NCBI RefSeq assembly: GCF_047948215.1
Contig: NC_134456.1
Coordinates: 200,768,034 to 200,832,033 of the forward strand
From: Lycorma delicatula
Lineage: Eukaryota > Arthropoda > Insecta > Hemiptera > Fulgoridae
Length of the DNA: 64,000 nt
Direction of reading: 5' to 3'
The position numbers and the translations under genes were made by a program. This document shows, in pieces, positions 45,314 to 56,545 of this stretch; within the stretch, counting starts at the first letter, position 1; every line of letters begins with the position of its first letter. The notes under the pieces are model-generated. The model did not search any database. It was not told the DNA's origin and saw only the letters and a program-made list of their open reading frames with translations.

Positions 45314-47354
45314 TTTTTTTTTTGTCTTCAGGCATTTGACTGGTTTGATGCAGCTGTCCAAGATTCCCTATCTAGTGCTAGTCGTTTCATTTCAGTATAC
45401 CCTCTACATCCTATATCCCTAACAATTTGTTTTACATATTCCAAACGTGGCCTGCCTACACAATTTTTCCCTTCTACCTGTCCTTCCAATATTAAAGCGA
45501 CTATTCCAGGATGCCTTAGTATGTGGCCTATAAGTCTGTCTCTTCTTTTAACTATATTTTTCCAAATGCTTCTTTCTTCATCTATTTGCCGCAATACCTC
45601 TTCATTTGTAACTTTATCCACCCATCTGATTTTTAACATTCTCCTATAGCACCACATTTCAAAAGCTTCTAATCTTTTCTTCTAAGATACTCCGATCGAC
45701 CAAGTTTCACTTCCATATAAAGCGACACTCCAAACATACACTTTCAAAAATCTTTTCCTGACATTTAAATTAATTTTTGATGTAAACAAATTATATTTCT
45801 TATGAAGGCTCGTTTAGCTTGTGCTATTCGGCATTTTATATCGCTCCTGCTTCGTCCATCTTTAGTAATTCTACTTCCCAAATAACAAAATTCTTCTACC
45901 TCTATAATCTTTTCTCATCCTATTTTCACATTCAGTGGTCCATCTTTGATATTTCTAATACATTTCATTACTTTTGTTTTGTTCTTGTTTATTTTCATGC
46001 GATAGTTCTTGCGTAGGACTTCATCTATGCCCATTGTTTCTTCTAAATCCTTTTTACTCTCGGCTAGAATTACTATATCATTAGCAAATCGTAGCATCTT
46101 TATCTTTTCACCTTGTACTGTTACTCCGAATCTAAATTGTTCTTTAACATCATTAACTGCTAGTTCCATGTAAAGATTAAAAAGTAACGGAGACAGGGAA
46201 CACCCTTGTCGGACTCCCTTTCTTATTACAGCTTCTTTCTTATGTTCTTCAATTGTTACTGTTGCTGTTTGGTTCCTGTACATGTTAGCAATTTTTCTTC
46301 TATCCCTGTATTTGAACCCTAATTTTTTTTTAAATGCTGAACATTTTATTCCAGTCTACGTTATCGAATGCCTTTTCTAGGTTTATAAACGCCAAGTATG
46401 TTGGTTTTTTTTTCTTTAATCTTCCTTCTACTATTAATCTGAGGCCTAAAATTGCTTCCCTTGTCCCTATACTTTTCCTGAAACCAAATTGGTCTTTTCC
46501 TAACACTTCCTCCACTCTCCTCTCAATTCTTCTGTATAGAATTCTAGTTAAGATTTTTGATGCATGACTAGTTAAACTAATTGTTCTGTATTCTTCACAT
46601 TTATCTGACCCTGCTTTCTTTGGTATCATGACTATAACACTTTTTTTGAAGTCTGACGGAAATTCCCCTTTTTCATAAATATTACACACCAGTTTGTATA
46701 ATCTATCAATCGCTTCCTCACCTGCACTGCGCAGAAATTCTACAGGTATTCCGTCTATTCCAGGAGCCTTTCTGCCATTTAAATCTTTTAATGCTCTCTT
46801 AAATTCAGATCTCAGTATTGTTTCTCCCATTTCATCCTCCTCAACTTCCTCTTCTTACTCTATAACACCATTTTCTAATTCATTTCCTCCGTATAACTCT
46901 TCAATATATTCCACCCATCTATCGACTTCACCTTTCGTAATATATATTGGTGTACCATCTTTGTTTAACACATTATTAGATTTTAATTTATGTACCCCAA
47001 AATTTTCTTTTACTTTCCTGTATGCTCCGTCTATTTTACCAATGTTCATTTCTCTTTCCACTTCTGAACACTTTTCTTTCGCCATTTTGCACTTCCTGTT
47101 TATAGCATTTTTTAATTGCCGATAGTTCCTTTTACTTTCCTTCATCACTAGCATTCTTATATTTTCTACGTTCATCCATCAGCTGCAATATATCGTCTGA
47201 AACCCAAGGTTTTCTACCAGTTCTCTTTATTCCGCCTAAGTTTGCTTCTGCTGATTTAAGAATTTCCTTTTTAACATTCTCCCATTCTTCTTCTACATTT
47301 TCTACCTTATCTTTTTTACTCAGACCTCTTGCGATGTCCTCCTCAAAAATCTTC
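45314..47354 (-). mobile_element. RTE-like non-LTR retrotransposon, 5'-truncated, with perfect TSD
   Basis: A 2.04-kb insertion on the minus strand bounded by the perfect 10-bp repeat TTTTACAACG. Its 3' end has a short poly(A) tail (T run at 45314-45323), preceded by the tail sequence that encodes ESWTAASNQSNA. The 5' end lies in the linker between endonuclease and RT (DIARGLSKKDKVENVEEEWE at about 47281-47338), so EN is missing. Truncated copies with short perfect duplications are the usual product of target-primed reverse transcription. Confidence 0.88.
45328..47354 (-). pseudogene. RTE-like endonuclease-RT ORF, linker through C-terminus
   Basis: In order on the minus strand: GRKPWVSDDILQLMDERRKY (linker), RKAPGIDGIPVEFLRSAGEE, VIVMIPKK, EYRTISLTSHASKILTRILY, DQFGFRKSIGTREAI, FINLEKAFDNVDW, GVRQGCSLSPLLFNLYME, MLRFANDIVILAESKKDL, MKINKNKTKVM, and the thumb/tail MWCYRRMLKIRWVDKVTNEE, LIGHILRHPGIV, CVGRPRLEYV. 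Motif A normally reads F.DLEKAFD and motif C FADD; here they are FINLEKAFD and FAND, so two catalytic aspartates are asparagine. Frameshifts lie at the T run near 46325, near 46855 and near 45690-45915. The polymerase cannot work. Assignment to RTE rather than a neighbouring clade is moderate. Confidence 0.85.
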
Positions 47355-47364
47355 TTTTACAACG
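47355..47364. repeat. Target-site duplication, right
   Basis: TTTTACAACG, identical partner of 45304-45313. It marks the truncated 5' end of the RTE-like element. Confidence 0.85.
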
Positions 47365-48302
47365 AATTGTTTAAAATTTTTCTGTGAAATTATACTAAAT
47401 ATCAGAATACGTTATTATAATTCAGAACTAACCAACTATGATAACAAAAGTCATTCATTCAATCGACTATATAAACTGTATTCATTTTTAATTTTAAAGA
47501 TTTACTCTCTAATGGCTCATAAATGGGGAAAAAATTGTACAAGTATTTTTTTTTCAGTTGGCGTAAGCATAAAGTTGTAGACGATATGCAATATTAAAAG
47601 TCAGTCCCAAAAAAAGATATGGTTTTATTATTCTTCAGATACAAGTATTTGAGACCTAATAAGGGCAAGTCTACTAAGAGAACTGAGGAGTGAGGTAGCC
47701 GAAAATGTTATATTTCAGTTTGCCAAGTTCTTAATGATATTTAGCCCTACGAATGACCCTTCATTGTAGGGCTGGCTATATATAAACATTCTAATCAGGT
47801 CTACTTTCTCTGAAGAATTCTAATCCAAAAATAATTTATATAATATTACGCCAGGAAAGTTAAGATTATTTAGAACAAAGACATGCATTTTCTTTAATCT
47901 GTTTCCATCAATATAGTGAAAATTAAATATTTACGAAAATATTCCATTACATATATATTTATGCAAATCAGAACGAAACATTTTCATCATTTCATAATTA
48001 TATATTTAGAAAAAATTGAAACGGATAGGAATCGATCACTGCTATAACTAAACACCATTTAATTTTTGTTTAATGAAATCGGGAAACAAGTGCAAAATAT
48101 TTAGTGCTAAAATGATTTAGTTTCGCTGATTCACGATTCTCAGGAGATAAAAAATATTTCCTAAAAAGAATTCAAATAAAATGAAATCTTTATGAAAACG
48201 AGTTATATAGGCGCAATCAAATCTCTCCTTCCTAAAGAAAAAAAATGAACATAAGAAATAATTAAATAAATTTAAAAGTACGAGTTATTTATTTTTGTTA
48301 AA
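47365..48302. other. AT-rich DNA without a recognisable gene
   Basis: No gene or repeat partner. An open frame starting at 47329 straddles the element end and is not real. Confidence 0.5.
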
Positions 48303-48835
48303 TATGTTCTGTAATCTATAATTTATTAAATAATGAAAATATCAGTCATATGTATACAATAATCTTTGTAGACTTTCATTAATGTATGGTACTTTGTTAT
48401 TAGAAAAATTAAATACGGTAGTAGATAGCGGGCGAGTAAAATGCTTTAAGAAATATGTAGCCGTCACAAAATTTCCACACCCCACCACCCATCTCTGTTT
48501 TTCTAGGTCATTCTCATCTGTACAACAAGAAATCAGATGAGAAGCACATGTAACAAGTTACACTCACATAATATCACTTCTAGCAGTAACATTATTTTAA
48601 CGCTTACTAATCGTTGACCTATAACATTGAAAATAAAAGAAAAGGAAATCTCGAGGTAAAAAACAAAAATGTTGGGTATGTATGCTGTTATAACTTTTTG
48701 TTTAGATACTTTTATAGTAATATATTCTAATAAACGAAACTGAACGTGAATTATATATTATTGAATAATATTTTTTCTTGACAGCTTATTAAGAACATGT
48801 CTCCACAATAGAATTTAGCTACTCTTAATGAACAT
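48303..48835 (+). repeat. Unidentified 0.55-kb repeat, copy 1
   Basis: Landmarks shared in order with 55931-56545: TATGTTCTGTA, CTATAATTTATTAA, TAGTAGATAG, CACCCATCTCTG/CACCCACCTTCC, CATCTGTACAA, GATGAGAAG, GTAACAAGTTA, AATATCACTTCTA, TGTTGGGTATGTATGCTGTT (copy 2: TTTTTGGGTGTGCTTGCTGT), then GAATTATATATTATT, TCTTGACAGCTTA and AACATGTCT. No coding sequence was found. The family is unknown. Confidence 0.8.
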
Positions 48836-49575
48836 TTAATATAGAAAGCAAATACGAAGAAGATATGATAAGAAATAAATTTAAAGTAAGAGAAGAAGGA
48901 ATACGTATAGCAGGTCAAAAAATATAAAATAGCGGTTTGTTAATGATACGGTAATTCTAGCTGATGGCATACACGCCCTTCAAAGAACGTTAACAGTTCT
49001 GGAGAAATGAATGAAAGAATATGGAATGAAAATAGATTTAGGAAAACTAAGCAACAAAAAGAATTGGGATTAGAAATGAAGGAAGAAGAGATAAAGTAAA
49101 AATTATTGATGTTTGAATGCTATGAAAAGAGTTATAGAAGAAGTTGTTAGCTTAATACTATGTAAGGAGTGGAAATTAAACACTGATCATGAGGAAGAGG
49201 GAGAAGGACTGGACCTAAGGTTTTCGAGATACGGATATGGAAAAGGATAGAAAAGGTAATACGGACGGATAAAATGAGGTATGAAGAAGTAATAAACAGA
49301 ATTAGAGTACTTATACGGGAAGTATATAAAAGAAAAAGATACCGGTTGGGACATTAGATTTGAGGAAGTGGAATCTTGACAACTGCATCGAAAAGGTCAA
49401 ATGAAGAGAAAGAAAGCGAGGAAGAAGAAGGATGAAGCTAATAGGTGATGTGAAAATAGAAAATTTCAAGAAAAACAAGAAGGCTTGGGACAGTCTTATA
49501 ATAAATAAGACAGCGGTGGTATAAGGAACCTGCTGCCATGCAGAACACCAGATGATAATTTTAAAAATCGCAAAA
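48836..49575 (+). pseudogene. Non-LTR reverse transcriptase, 3' fragment
   Basis: GIRIAGQKI is followed by RFVNDTVILAD (motif C, here FVND instead of FADD), LQRTLTVLEK, KEYGMKID, then decayed thumb sequence and GRRRMKLIGDVKI, KKAWDSLIINK, and a tail with GTCCHAEHQMI. The order matches the C-terminal half of RTE-like/CR1-like elements (R.R.MKLIDD, then a tail corresponding to R.LP..Q..DD). Stops and frameshifts are numerous. Copy 1 of the unidentified repeat lies directly upstream. Confidence 0.65.
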
Positions 49576-50507
49576 TGTATCTGTAGTAATGATTTTAGCT
49601 TACACAAATTTTGTCAAATTTGTCAGCGTTTTAAAATTTAAACAATCAGATGGAATTTCTTTAAACCTATATGGAACTAATTAACCCCATTGTAAACTTA
49701 TATGCAATCCATTAATTAAATCTACATGGAATTAATTTAAAAAACTTAATAGAGGGGTGATTCTTAAAAGTTTCAAGATTACATTCAGAATAATTGAACT
49801 AGACTTTATGCAGGATATTCTACTGTTAAGGGTAAACTTTCCAGTAAAAGAAAATTTAATACTTAAGGGCTTCAATTTTTTTTTAAATCTTGCCTAGCAA
49901 AAGGAATCTAAGTTGATCCTGGTTATGGGTTTAATTTAATCACACATAATCCTCGTATCTTTTCAAATACAAAATTTGTTTTTTGTAAAAACGTAATAAA
50001 TTAAATGAAAATGAACATTTTTACAGAGATCAAGTTTTATTTTTCATAAAATTCTAAAAGTAAGACAACCGCAAACCCGTTGTATTCAAATAAAAAATAA
50101 TAGTTTTTAAGCTCCTGTCTCAAAGGAATACCTAATAACACATTGCTCTAACGAGGTGCAGAAAAATAATCTTTACAAACTCATACGAATGGAATCTTTG
50201 TTTATTTTTACAAATAGCGTTTCATATATATAAATAAATAATAAAAGCAAAAAAAAAAAAAAATGTGTTTATGGAGAGAAAAACCAACAGTAGTTGATAA
50301 AACAAACCAGAATAATCTATTGGTAGAAATACAAACACCTTCATAGACAGTGTTTTATACATTGATGAGGTTAATGTTGTACTTCTTTAAATACATCAGC
50401 TCTAATAAACGTAAGAACAAGAGATGTAAAGGAAAAAATTAATGCGTCTTTCTTTTGTAAAACAATACGTCATATAAATATCATCTCTACACAGAAACGG
50501 AATGATT

Positions 50508-50543
<36 letters not shown>

Positions 50544-52457
50544 ACGGATATTTGACTATAAAATGGGTTTTTTTAAAAATCCAAACTGTTTTGAGTTAAT
50601 ATTTTAATGTCAGTGTACTATTTGTTAAATCCTCGGTAACTGTTTTATACGTATGTGTATATATATATATATATATTATACCATTAAAGAAAATTATTTA
50701 AAATCTATTCTTTACGCTGCAGTTTACAGTATGTTTTACTTGAAAATAATGAAAATACAGTACTGTAGTTACTGATTTGAATTCAAAATATTGTAAAGTA
50801 AAAAATAGTACTAATTAATCAGAATACTATTACTATTATATCAGATCAGAATAATATTATTACATTAATACAACACATCAGAATATAAATAAGTTAAGAC
50901 TTAGATTTAAGACAGTATTTAAAAATGTAGGAAGTAAAGTTTCTTTTCTTGGAGTTCATATTGTTTTTTTTTTTTTTTTTTTACAGCTACATGTAATTTT
51001 ACAGAGCAAAAGGTATTAGCATACTTATTTACTCCATGCAGTTCAAAAATAAATGTGTATCAGTATTTAAAATGCGTTTATATATATAACTACTAAAAAG
51101 TAAAACATTTTTTTGTTATACCTGATACCAGTCTGTTTTTTTTTTTTTTTTGGAGGATACCCGCGTTATTTTGAACCACGTTGCAGCTGGATTGTACTGT
51201 ATTAGAAGCAAATAATTCTTCTATAAAGTTAATTATTGACTTCGTAATTGATATTTCACTTGTTATTGAAATAAAATTAGTTTGAATTATTGTAAAAGTT
51301 TACAGTAAAATCAAAGATGTATTTTGCGATTTATAATTGACTTATTTTATACGTAATGATTTATTTAATAACAAATAAATTGTATTTTTAAGAATTTTTA
51401 CGTGTTATCTCTAATATCGAACCGTGAATTTTCGACAAATTTTTTAAAATTTTTTTTCATAAATTAATGTAAGTAAAGAAATAAAGTAAATTTTGTAAGT
51501 AAACAATAAAAAAACAAAAAATCACACTACTGTTATATAGGTTTTGTATTAAACTTCAAAAATATTAACTTAACGAAGAAAAATATAATAAACTTGCTAA
51601 AAAGAGTTATTTTAAACTAAGAAATACTGTAAAAACGTCGCTTATAATAATGTGAATAAAATTATAAAACTGAATGAAAAGGTAGTACAAATTTATATAA
51701 AATAAAAAATATTAAGTTTCACAAAAATTGTTAATAGAAGACTTTAAACAACGCATACGTAACCGTTTATTATCTTTTGACCCCACAATCTATAATAAAT
51801 AAAAAAATTGTGGTGCGACAGAAGCAATGATTAAAAAGATTAAAAGAAGTGAAGGGAATAGAAAAGAAATTTAAACAAACAGGCAGAAAAGATGAAAAAC
51901 TGATTCATCAGCCATTTCGATGGATTTTTTGAAGCCACTTGACTGCTCTAAATTCATAGAGTTATTACGAAGAAAAAAAAGGTTTAATGAAAAATCCACT
52001 TCAACAGGTAGAGGATTATACACGAAATTTCATTAATTTAATAATCAAAGACCGACCTTGCCTTTAACTTAGACGTGAACATTTCATTTCCAATAAATCA
52101 TAAGTTTTTCATTTTATGTTCCGTTATAGATTTAAAGAAAGGAACGACGTAATCCGAAATTGCATTTTATCTCTGGAAAACAAGAGTTTTCCGTTAGATA
52201 ATCCGTTATATCTGCTAAGCAAATATTATGTGATTTCAAGAAGTTTGTAATGTACAAAATAACTGAAGATAAATAATCGTAAAAAGATAAATAATAATAC
52301 AGTAAAATGTAAAAACAGACACCGTAAATACTAATTTGAATCAAAAGTTAGAGTTATTAAAAGATTGTAATTTTTTTAGAATTAAACATCGGGTAGCTTT
52401 TCAATGTGATTCAAATTCTATATTGTCGTTACACAAACACAAAAATCCTCTATGAAC
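49576..52457. other. AT-rich DNA with microsatellites
   Basis: (AT)n runs at 50509-50541 and 50660-50677, and poly(T) runs at 50965-50982 and 51136-51151. The minus-strand frame at 52132-52344 has no recognisable motif. Confidence 0.55.
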
Positions 52458-52640
52458 TATAAAAAAAATCTATATATATAAACGAACTATACAGAAACGT
52501 TTTTAACACACACCAATGGCACCCCCAAACACGGTCAATGACGTCATAAATATTTAACAAAGGTGATGGGTTCAAAATGTGTGAAGTGGTATAAAAATCC
52601 GAGCGGCTTCGTCTAATTATATTCTACTTTAATAAATTTT
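52458..52640 (+). other. Possible small repeat remnant
   Basis: A stretch starting ATCTATATATATAAACGAAC and ending CCGAGCGGCTTCGTCTAAT is more GC-rich than its surroundings. The start resembles the 5' end of some Helitrons, but there is no clear 3' hairpin plus CTRR. Call uncertain. Confidence 0.2.
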
Positions 52641-52992
52641 AATAATCAGCTGATGTTTTTAATTATTTAAAATTGTACTTTGAGGAGTACTTAATATCTT
52701 AATCGTAATTAAATTTGGACGAGACACCGTTAGCTACGCTAATTGTTGTGAATATTAATGTTAAGGTTTCAAAATGGAAATGATAAGTTTTAATACTTAA
52801 ACCTACGAGATAACCTGTCAGATAGTCTTTTCTTTTTAGTGTACAACAAAGAAGTTAGTTTGCCAAAACAATAATTTGCATTGGAGTACCATAAAATTAA
52901 ATAACCATTTAAATTTTACTTAAAAATACACGTAGACATAATTACACTTTAATAAAGTAAATATAAATATTCTTTAATATTGAAAGATTGAA

Positions 52993-53068
52993 AAACCTCT
53001 GAAAGAAAAAGAAACTACATGAAATGATATTTGCGTGGTCCTTGAAGTCCTATCCTGGGAGAAAAAAA
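52993..53068 (+). mobile_element. RTE-like element, 3' terminal stub
   Basis: AAAGAAACTACATGAAATGA and TATTTGCGTGGTCCTTGAAG match the end of the fragment at 42841-43490 (43413-43490). Only about 75 bases remain, consistent with extreme 5' truncation. Confidence 0.7.
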
Positions 53069-54499
53069 TTATAATTAAATTTTAGATTAATTTGTTAAGT
53101 AAAGTAAAATTTGGTTTAACGCTAATAAATCAGAACTACTTGGTAAGTTCATATACGATCCGACTCAATAAAGTTATTTTGAGTGGAGCCCTTGAAAAGC
53201 GTCATTTGGGTGCTGAATATTTTTAGGATATAATTCTTTAAAAAAATATAATTTTCTTATACAAATATGTTTCATTCTACTTTCACGTATTTTTCTTGTA
53301 TAAAATCAATTTTCTCCCTAGAATTGTACTTTTAATGATATTTTTAAAACGGCAGTCTTTGAATTTTGACCATGGCTACACATATTCTTAAATTCCAAAT
53401 CTTGCGTTCTATTTAATTTTAGGCAAAAAAATAACGGTCACAGATCTTCAATCTCATCTCTTCGATTCCAAAATTACAATCTAACTGCAGTCGACTAACT
53501 CGACCAGTAAATTTTTTTTTCAAAATTAAGGTCTTATTCGTCACCAAATGGATTTATTTTGAAGTTTCGTTTCCAGATTTTATAGAAATACTTGCTTTGT
53601 TGGTCCTTTTTCTGATCTTCTCTTGTAACTTAAGTGCAAGAGTTTTGTAAACCGAAATTTGCGTTGCATACAGACAATTTGTACATACTTTTCATTTTTC
53701 GGTTGTAATCATTTCTTTGTACTGCGTTGTTACAGCGTAATCATATAAAGGCTGATACCATTCTGATATTCAAAATATTTTCCAGTGAAACTCAAGAAAA
53801 CCTGAGAAAAAATATTGATAGATTCCCGCGTTCCAAAAATAAATTTATCTCGCTGGATAGCACTCTTAGCATTTTCTTAGATTTTCTTAGCATTCCTTTG
53901 CAATGTTTGTAAATAAATTTGTAAATTCAGGTTTCACCATTTTTAATTTCTTACTAACAGGCTCGTTTATTTACGGGAAACAGATTTTTTGCGATCCAAA
54001 TTTTATATAACAATTAAAGTTGTAAATGAAATAAACTTTCTCAAAAAAATATAAAACTGATTTCGAAGAAACAGACAAAAATGTAAATATAATACGTTCT
54101 AATTTTTTAAATTTCATTTTGAAGCTAGCTCCAAATTAAAAACTTAACTGTAATTCCAATATAATAACCCTCGTTTTAGGGGTCAGACTTCTAAACTTCA
54201 AAACTGATATAAGAATTAGAAGAGTATTTATTTTATTTTTTAATTTTTAGTGAAATTTAAAAAATATCATCATTAGTTCATTTCTTAAATTTGAATTTTA
54301 ACTAAATATAATCGACGTTACTCAATTCACACGAGCGACTAATAAACCAAAGCAAACATATCAGGTAAATATATGACACAAACCTTTTTATAAATAGTAT
54401 GATTATTCAAATTTAGTGTTTATTATATCATGAAGCTGGAGGTGTTAAAAAAACTATCTCAAAATATTTAACGGACTTAGTGATAATTGTAACATACTT
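53069..54499. other. AT-rich DNA without a recognisable gene
   Basis: The 61-codon open frame at 53727-53912 is not supported. No repeat partner was found. Confidence 0.5.
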
Positions 54500-54690
54500 A
54501 ATAATAAGGAAAGATGGCTGACGTATCGAGAAAGAATTTCGAATGGAAGAATACCAAGAAAGATAGGGGAACATAAACCAGCGGAACGGAGAGATGTTGG
54601 GAGACCAAGAACACGTGTGTTTCAAATTGTAGAGGATATTCTTTAAGACCGGAGCAGGCGATTCGCCTATGCCTTGAAAGAAGAAGAAAT
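54500..54690 (+). pseudogene. Non-LTR retrotransposon ORF2, extreme C-terminus
   Basis: GRIPRKIGEHKPAERRDVG and RPRTRVFQIVEDIL fit the tail seen in several non-LTR ORF2 proteins (P....L...P...R.VGRP..RW.D.VE.DL). After a stop, RSRRFAYALKEEEI recalls the charged end of such elements. Only the last 60 codons or so are present. Confidence 0.6.
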
Positions 54691-55930
54691 TATAAGTTTA
54701 GAATAAAAACAATAAAAGTATAAACCAAGAGGATGTGGATTTCTTTTTAATTTTATTGGCAACTTCCAAACTTTTATAAATCACATTAATAAAAAAATTA
54801 TATTAGCAATTAGTTCTTTAAATTGTTACCAGTCAAGTTCATTTTTATTTTGATTTATTTACTGATGAGGTATGAAATGGCGTATAGCATTATTTTAAAT
54901 AATTTCTTTCAGCCTATGTTGAGAAGAGTATTTTATAGAATTTAACGGGTCAATCTACAATTCATAACACGACAAAACTGGTTTAACACGATTCATATCA
55001 GAAGTTTAAGATTATGAGTAAGTATTTTGTGATTAATTCTTTATCAACAATATATGGCTTTACTAAAAATTAAAAAAAAAAAAAATACTCTTTATTAACA
55101 ACCAATAACAATACGCACCGAAGAAATTTTTTTCGCTTTTTGTAAATCCAGTTTATAACAACCAACAGGAAATCGCTTATTGCAAAATAAGATTTCTATA
55201 ATCTTTGTATCCTGTAATTAATTATTTTCATCAAACATCTGTAAAATGTGAGAAAAATGAGAATTAAAATTATTATTTTATGATATTTACATTGCTACAG
55301 AAAAAAAATCAGAAAATTAAAAAAAACAGCTCAACATAAAATAATAAAGGAATTATTAATACTTCAATAATGATTTAAAATCCTATGAGGTTTTACTTCG
55401 AAATTAATATTAATGGACTTAATAAGTAGATCGTATGAACGACAAAGAGTTGTGTGATGTGCGTTAGCAACACACATCACACGCAGCCCTTCTGATGTTA
55501 GCGATGTGTGTTGGATATGATGGATGTGCGTGACGGCAACATTTTTCAAGATTACTAACTTCGTGATGGTCTATTCAAAATTGCCTTTAGATTTATCTTT
55601 TATTGTAAACTGATAAATAATTACATAAAACAGAATAAACTACTTTACTAATAAAGAAAATGTAAACAGCTGTATTCAATTTTAGCAGTCGAGCAAATAT
55701 AAAAATCAGTTTCAAATGTAATCTTTAAAGAAACTTTTGAACTTCGGCATAGTTGTACTATATAAATAAACATATTTAAAAGAAATCAATGACCTATAGA
55801 TGGGCTGAACTACGTTATAACTATGCAAAAATATTTGTATTTATTGTTGATTGCAAGTTTGTTCATTCGGTATCTTATTCTTGATTTATTCACTTTTATT
55901 AATTTATGTATAGTTAACTAAAATATCAAT
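54691..55930. other. AT-rich DNA with one hairpin
   Basis: A perfect 10-bp inverted repeat, GTGTGATGTG (55452-55461) and CACATCACAC (55473-55482), with an 11-base loop. No gene is supported. Confidence 0.6.
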
Positions 55931-56545
55931 AAGTATGTTCTGTACACTATAATTTATTAATCACTGAAAATTTCTGTCATTCATAAAGAAAATCTTTACA
56001 GCTTTTCATTAATTTATTGTTCCTTTGTTATCGGAAAGAGGAGATGTGCTAGTAGATAGTGGGTGAATCAAACATTTTTTTACAAATATGTTTCTGTCAT
56101 AACATTTGTTACACCCACCACCCACCTTCCTTTTTCTAACTCATGTTCATCTGTACAAAAAGAAATGAGATGAGAAGGGCGTGTAACAAGTTATATTCTC
56201 ATAAAATATCACTTCTACCAGTAATATTTTATTAACAGACTCTGATAAAGCAGAAAGAAATGTCGAGACCAAAAATCGAATTTTTGGGTGTGCTTGCTGT
56301 TGTATCTTTAGGAAACTTCCATTACACAGAAGTAACAAATTTTTATTTATTAATTAATATAAATATAATAAAAGCAGTTTCATATGCATAAAAATACAAT
56401 AAACTTGTTTTTATTTTTTAGACATTTATAATAATACATTCTGGTAAATGAAACTGGATGTGGATTATATATTATTCTATGATATTTTATCTTGACAGCT
56501 TAATAAGAGCATGTCTTTACAATAGTGCTTACCTTCCCTTAATTA
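55931..56545 (+). repeat. Unidentified 0.55-kb repeat, copy 2
   Basis: Direct-orientation partner of 48303-48835, 7.6 kb away. It contains about 90-100 extra bases near 56310-56415 that copy 1 lacks. The two copies share at least a dozen landmarks in order, so the relation is secure though diverged. Confidence 0.8.

Noticed and set aside
46694..47125. 143-codon Ser-rich plus-strand frame
   Set aside because: It is antisense to the RTE-like RT, whose motifs are unmistakable on the minus strand.
52458..52640. Helitron
   Set aside because: The start looks similar but the 3' hairpin with CTRR end is not convincing and no second copy exists in the window.
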